Source: Procambarus clarkii
Lineage: Eukaryota; Arthropoda; Malacostraca; Decapoda; Cambaridae
Assembly: GCF_040958095.1 (NCBI RefSeq)
Contig: NC_091188.1
Span: 42,084,954 to 42,148,953, forward strand
DNA: 64,000 nucleotides
Direction: 5' to 3'
Shown here: piece by piece, positions 49,801-56,840 of the stretch
Layout: every line of letters starts with the position of its first letter
Numbering within the stretch: position 1 is the first letter of the stretch
Made by a program: the position numbers and the translations under genes
The notes under the pieces: model-generated
Told to the model about the DNA's origin: nothing
Databases searched by the model: none
What the model saw: only the letters and a program-made list of their open reading frames with translations

Positions 49801-52800
49801 TCCCTGTATAATACATTCTCTTGTATAATACATTCAATATATCAAGCATGCACATACGCGCACACACACAGACAGGCACAAGAAAGTTAGTCCCCTAACA
49901 AGGCAGTGATGTGGTGGAGGCTGACTCCATACACAGTTTATAATGTAGATATGATAAGAGCCCAATAGGCTCAGGAACCTGTACACCAGTTGATTGACGG
50001 TTAAGAGGCGGAGGAAGCAGGTGTGGGAGAGACAGCAGGTGTGAGAGTGACAGTAGGTGTGGGAGAGACAGCAGGTGTGGGAGAGACAGCAGGTGTGGGA
50101 GAGACAGCAGGTGTGGGAGAGACAGCAGGTGTGGGAGAGACAGCAGGTGTGGGAGAGACAGCAGGTGTGTGAGAGAGACAGCAGGTGTGTGAGAGAGACA
50201 GCAGGTGTGGGAGAGACAGCAGGTGTGGGAGAGACAGGTGTGGGAGAGACAGAAGGTGTGGGAGAGACAGAAGGTGTGGGAGAGACAGAAGGTGTGGGAG
50301 AGACAGCAGGTGTGGGAGAGACACAGCAGGTGTGGGAGAGAGACAGCAGGTGTGGGAGAGAGACAGCAGGTGTGGGAGAGGGGCAGCAGGTCTGAGAGAA
50401 AGACAGGTGTGGGAGAGACAGCACTTGTGGGAGAGACAGCAGGTGTGGGAGAGACAGCAGATGTGAGAGAGAGAGCAGGTATGGGAGAGACAGCAGGTGT
50501 GTGAGAAAGCAGGTGTGTGAGAGACAGCAGGTGTGTGAGAGACAGCAGGTGTGGGAGAGACAGCAGGTGTGGGAGAGACAGCAGGTGTGGGAGAGACAGC
50601 AGGTGTGAGAGAGACAGCAGGTGTGAGAGAGACAGCAGGTGTGAGACAGCAGGTGTGGGAGAGACAGCAGGTGTGGGAGAGACAGCAGGTGTGGGAGAGA
50701 CACAGCAGGTGTGTGAGGGAGACAGCAGGTATGGGAGAGAGACAGCAGGTGTGTGAGGGAGACAGCAGGTGTGTGAGGGAGACAGCAGGTGTGTGGGAGA
50801 GACACAGCATGTTTCCAGGGAAGCCAGGTGTAGTTGGGGGCAAGAAGGGCCTTAACACACACCATAATCTTCCTGGGGAGAGAGAATGTCACGTGCCAGC
50901 CACAATAGTTGGCTGGACCCAATCTTCCTCTCTCTCACGTGGTGTTCACATGCAACCTTTTCCTACACACGCATTATGGGAGACATCTTTTCTCTCCCCT
51001 CAGACAACTTTTCTCTCCCCTCAGACAACTTTTCTCTCCCCTCAGACAACTTTTCTCTCACCTGAGACAACTTTTCTCTCCCCTCAGACAACTTTTCTCT
51101 CACCTGAGACAACTTTTCTCTCCCCTCAGACAACTTTTATCTCACCTGAGACAACTTTTCTCTCCCCTCAGACAACATTTCTCTCACCTAATGCGTCGTA
51201 ACTTTTTTTTCGAAATCGACCAATCCGGCTTTGAAATCGACTAATCCGGTTTCGAAATCGACCAATCTGGCTTCGAAACCGACCAATCCGGCTTCGAAAT
51301 CGACCAATCCTGCTTCGAAATCGGCCAACCCGGCTTCGAAATTGGCTAATCCAGCTTCGAAATCGACAAATCCGGCTTGGAAATCGACCAATCCGGCTTG
51401 GAAATCTACCAATCCGGCTTGGAAATCTACCAATCCGGCTTGGAAATCGACCAATCCGGCTTGGAAATCGACCAATCCGGCTTGGAAATCGACCAATCCG
51501 GCTTCGAATCGACCAATCCGGCTTCGAAATCGACCAATCCGGCTTCGAAATCGACCAATCCGGCTTCGAAATCGACCAATCCGGCTTGGAAACCGACCAA
51601 TCCGGCTTGGAAATCGACCAATCTGGCTTCGAAATCGACCAATCCGGCTTCGAAATCGACCAATCTGGCTTCGAAACCGCCCAATCTGGCGTCGAAACCG
51701 CCCAATCCGGCTTCGAAATTGGCCAATCCCGCTTCGAAATCGACCAATCTGGCTTGGAAATCGACCGATCTGGCTTGGAAATCGACCGATCTGGCTTGGA
51801 AATCGACCAATCCTGCTTGGAAATCGGCTAATCCGGCTTGGAAATCGACCAAGAAACCAGGTGGGCTACCATTTCAAATTTTCTACATCAGTATCTCTCA
51901 CTCTTCACAGGTGGAGACATGATCACCACATACAAGATTCTCAGGGGAGTTTGACAGGGTAAACAAGGATGGATTATTTAACGCCGCTCTGCTCACTCCT
52001 ATCCCAACATTCCTGTGGGATGGGAGGACACGGACGGTACGGGATGGGCAACCGCGGTCATTCTGTCCCATATTAAATCTTGCCCCTAGGCTGAGTTTAT
52101 TGGGCAGCGTCACTCATCCTGTGAGTGGACACACCGCCATAGTGAGAGTATTGGGCAGCGCCACTCATCCTGTGAGTGGACACACCGCCATAGTGACAGT
52201 ATTGGGCAGCGTCACTCATTCTGTGAGTGGACACACCGCCATAGTGACAGTATTGGGCAGCGTCACTCATCCTGTGAGTGGACACACCGCCATAGTGACA
52301 GTATTGGGCACGTCACTCATCCTGTGAGTGGACACACCGCCATAGTGACAGTATTGGGCAGCGCCACTCATCCTGTGAGGGACACACCGCCATAGTGACA
52401 GTATTGGGCAGCGTCACTCATCTTGTGAGTGGACACACCGCCATAGTGACAGTATTGGGCAGCGTCACTCATCTTGTGAGTGGACACACCGCCTAGTGAC
52501 AGTATTGGGCAGCGTCACTCATCTTGTGAGTGGACACACCGCCATAGTGACAGTATTGGGCAGCGTCACTCATCTTGTGAGGGACACACCGCCATAGTGA
52601 CAGTATTGGGCAGCGTCACTCATCTTGTGAGTGGACACACCGCCATAGTGACAGTATTGGGCAGCGCCACTCATCCTATGAGTGGACACACCGCCATAGT
52701 GACAGTATTGGGCAGCGTCACTCATCTTGTGAGTGGACACACCGCCATAGTGACAGTATTGGGCAGCGCCACTCATCCTGTGAGTGGACACACCACCATA

Positions 52801-54144
52801 GTGACAGTATTGGGCAGCGTCACTCATCCTGAGAGTCGACACACCGCCATAGTGACAGTATTGGGCAGCGTCACTCATCCTGTGAGTGGACACACCGCCA
52901 TAGTGACAGTATTGGGCAGCGTCACTCATCTTGTGAGTGGACACACCGCCATAGTGACAGTATTGGGCAGCGTCACTCATCTTGTGAGGGACACACCGCC
53001 ATAGTGACAGTATTGGGCAGCGTCACTCATCTTGTGAGGGACACACCGCCATAGTGACAGTATTGGGCAGCGTCACTCATCTTGTGAGTGGACACACCGC
53101 CATAGTGACAGTATTGGGCAGCGTCACTCATCCTGTGAGTGGGCACACCGCCATAGTGACAGTATTGGGCAGCGTCACTCATCCTGTGAGTGAACACACC
53201 GCCATAGTTACAGTATTGGGCAGCGTCACTCATCCTGTGAGTGAACACACCGCCATAGTTACAGTATTGGGCAGCGTCACTCATCCTGTGAGTGGACACA
53301 CCGCCATAGTGACAGTATTGGGCAGCGCCACTCATCCTGTGAGTGAACACACCGCCATAGTGACAGTATTGGGCAGCGTCACTCATCCTGTGAGTGGACA
53401 CACCGCCATAGTGACAGTATTGGACAGCGTCACTCATCCTGTGAGTGAACACACCGCCATAGTGACAGTATTGGGCAGCGCCACTCATCCTGTGAGTGAA
53501 CACACCGTCATAGGGACAGTATTGGGCAGCGTCACTCATCCTGTGAGTGGACACACCGCCATAGTGACAGTATTGGGCAGCGCCACTCATCCTGTGAGTG
53601 AACACACCGCCATAGTGACAGTATTGGGCAGCGTCACTCATCCTGTGAGTGGACACACCGCCATAGTGACAGTATTGGGCAGCGTCACTCATCCTGTGAG
53701 TGAACACACCGCCATAGTTACAGTATTGGGCAGCGTCACTCATCCTGTGAGTGGACACACCGCCATAGTGACAGTATTGGGCAGCGCCACTCATCCAGTG
53801 AGTGAACACACCGCCATAGTAACAGTATTGGGCAGCGCCACTCATCCTGTGAGTGGACACACCGCCATAGTGACAGTATTGGGCAGCATCACTCATCCTG
53901 TGAGTGGACACACCGCCATAGTGACAGTATTGGGCAGCGCCACTCATCCTGTGAGTGGACACACCGCCATAGTGACAGTATTGGGCAGCGTCACTCATCC
54001 TGTGAGTGGACACACCGCCATAGTGACACTCCCGCCACAAAATGTGCCCAGGTGTGCATCGCGGCTCCTTAACTGAGGAATATGAAGTAAGACTGAAAGA
54101 ACTAGACCTGTTGTCATCAGAAAATAAATATTGAGAGAGAGAGT

Positions 54145-54229
<85 letters not shown>

Positions 54230-54624
54230 GAAAGTAGAAAGGAAGAGCAACAGCAAGCCGAAGAACGGGAGACAGAAGAGGAGGAAGAGAAGGAGGAGCT
54301 AACAAAGAAGAGATTAATCATTATGATGAAGAGAAGATGTTGCTTCTATTATAAACCTGTATTCCTCCAAGCTCATGTTAATATGTCACAGCTTCCTGCA
54401 CAGACCTTTCACCGCTGCTACACAATGGTGAGCCCTGGTGCTACCCTGTGATCCACGGGGCTCTTGGTGCTCGTGTTCCCTGTGGCTACTGTTCTTCTTC
54501 AGCCCCGTCATCACACGAGCTGTTGCTGCTCATGACTAGATATGTCGTGATCATGGCACTGCTAGTCTTCCAGAGGATTTGGGTCGTCCACAGTGAAGGG
54601 ATGTGCCACGTTATCCAGCAATAT

Positions 54625-54692
<68 letters not shown>

Positions 54693-56772
54693 CACCTATT
54701 TGTGCTTGCGGGGGTTGAGGTTTGGCTCTTTACAATACAATACAATACAATTTTATTTAGGTAAGGTACATACATACAATAAATATTTACAAGGATTGTT
54801 TGACTTATAGGTAGAGCTAGTACATACAATGCCTAAAGCCACTATTACGCAAAGCGTTTCGGGCATGATAAACTTAAATGACAAGCTTAATACTAATTGA
54901 GCATAATGAGTAGAATGAAAACAAGAAATGAAAACATAGATGAAAAAGCAGCACAAATACAATTATGTCGACAAACAGCGCTCTTTAAAGAAAAAAACAG
55001 ACATTGGTTGACAATAGAAGGGTAAGGTAGGTTACAGGGAATTTATTAGGTATAGCTTCGCTTTTAACTTAAACTGGTTGAGAGAGGTACAGTCTTTAAC
55101 ATGGTTGGGAAGGTCATTCCACATTCTGGGCCCCTTGATTTGTAGAGCATTTCTAGTTTGATTAAGTCGTACTCTAGGAATATCAAAACTGTATTTATTT
55201 CTGGTGTGATGCTCATGGGTTCTGATACAACCTTCTATGAAGCTTTTGAGATCAGGATTGGCATTATAGTTTAGCGTTTTATATATGTATAATACACATG
55301 AGAGAATGTGCAGTGACTTAATGTCTAACATATTCAGAGATTTGAGTAGGGGTACCGAGTGATGTCTGGGGCCAGAGTTGGATATTGTCCTGATAGCAGC
55401 TTTGTGTTGAGTAATTAGAGGACGTAAGTGATTTTGGGTAGTAGAGCCCCAAGCACAAATACCATAGTTGAGATATGGATAGATAAGGGAGTAATAGAGA
55501 GTCACCAGGGCAGGGCGTGGTACATAATATCTGATCTTAGAAAGAATGCCAACAGTTTTTGAAACTTTTTTTTGATATATTTAGAATGTGTCCCTGGAAA
55601 TTCAGCTTGTGGTCAATGAGAATGCCAAGGAATTTGCCATCTAATTCATTACAAATTTGGGTATTGTTTATTTTGAGATTTATTTGACTAGAGGATTTAT
55701 TGCCAAACAGAATATAGAAAGTTTTGTCAATGTTAAGGGTGAGTTTGTTGGCAGTTAGCCACAGATGGACTTTATTTAGCTCAGTATTTACTGTGGCATT
55801 TAGAGCAAGGGGATCAGGACTGGAGTAAATGAAGGTTGTGTCGTCAGCAAATAGAATTGGTTTGAGGTGTTGGGAGGCATTTGGAAGGTCATTAATGTAG
55901 ATGAGAAAGAGGAGAGGGCCAAGTATGCTGCCCTGAGGAACACCTATGTTGATGGGTAGGGTGGGAGAAATTGTATTATTCACAGAAACATATTGGAGCC
56001 TGTCAGTAAGGTAGGATTTGAGGTATTGTAGGGAGTGTCCTCTGACTCCATAATGATGTAATTTAAGAAGAAGGTTTTGGTGGTTGACAGTATCAAAAGC
56101 TTTACGCAGGTCCACAAACAACCCAACAGGGTCTGAAGCCATATTGGCAAGGGCTAAGTATATTGAGTTTGGCTAGATATGAGTAAAGCTACTTATAGAT
56201 TAGTTTTTCAAAAATTTTTGACAAGTTTGGCAGGATAGATATAGGTCCCGCCTCTCAACTGTCAATCAACAGGTGTACAGATTCCTGAGCCTACTGGGCT
56301 CTATCATATCTACATTATAAACTGTGTATGGAGTCAGCCTCCACCACATCACTGCCTAATGCATTCCATCCGTTAACTACTCTGACACTGAAAAAGTTCC
56401 TTCTAACGTCTCTGTGGCTCATGTGGGTACTCAGTTTCCACCTGTGTCCCCTTGTTCGCATCCCACCAGTGTTGAATAGTTTATCCTTGTTTACCCGGTC
56501 GATTCCTCTGAGGATTTTGTAGGTTGTGATCATGTCTCCCCTTACTCTTCTGTCTTCCAGTGTCGTAAGGTGCATTTCCCGCAGCCTTTCCTCGTAACTT
56601 ATGCCTCTTAGTTCTGGGACTAGTCTAGTGGCATACCTTTGGACTTTTTCCAGCTTCGTCTTGTGCTTGACAAGGTACGGGCTCCATGCTGGGGCCGCAT
56701 ACTCCAGGATTGGTCTTACATATGTTGTGTACAAGATTCTGAATGATTCCTTACACAGGTTCCTGAACGCTG

Positions 56773-56840
<68 letters not shown>

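Noticed and set aside
49834..50922. A Cys/His/Leu-rich 362-codon frame (LLSLPHTCCL type)
   Set aside because: Antisense of the 18-bp array; unit-driven composition.
52100..54256. 17-residue repeat proteins (TVLGSVTHPVSGHTAIV and MSDAAQYCHYGGVSTHR)
   Set aside because: The 51-bp period keeps frames open on both strands; no promoter, domain or splice evidence.
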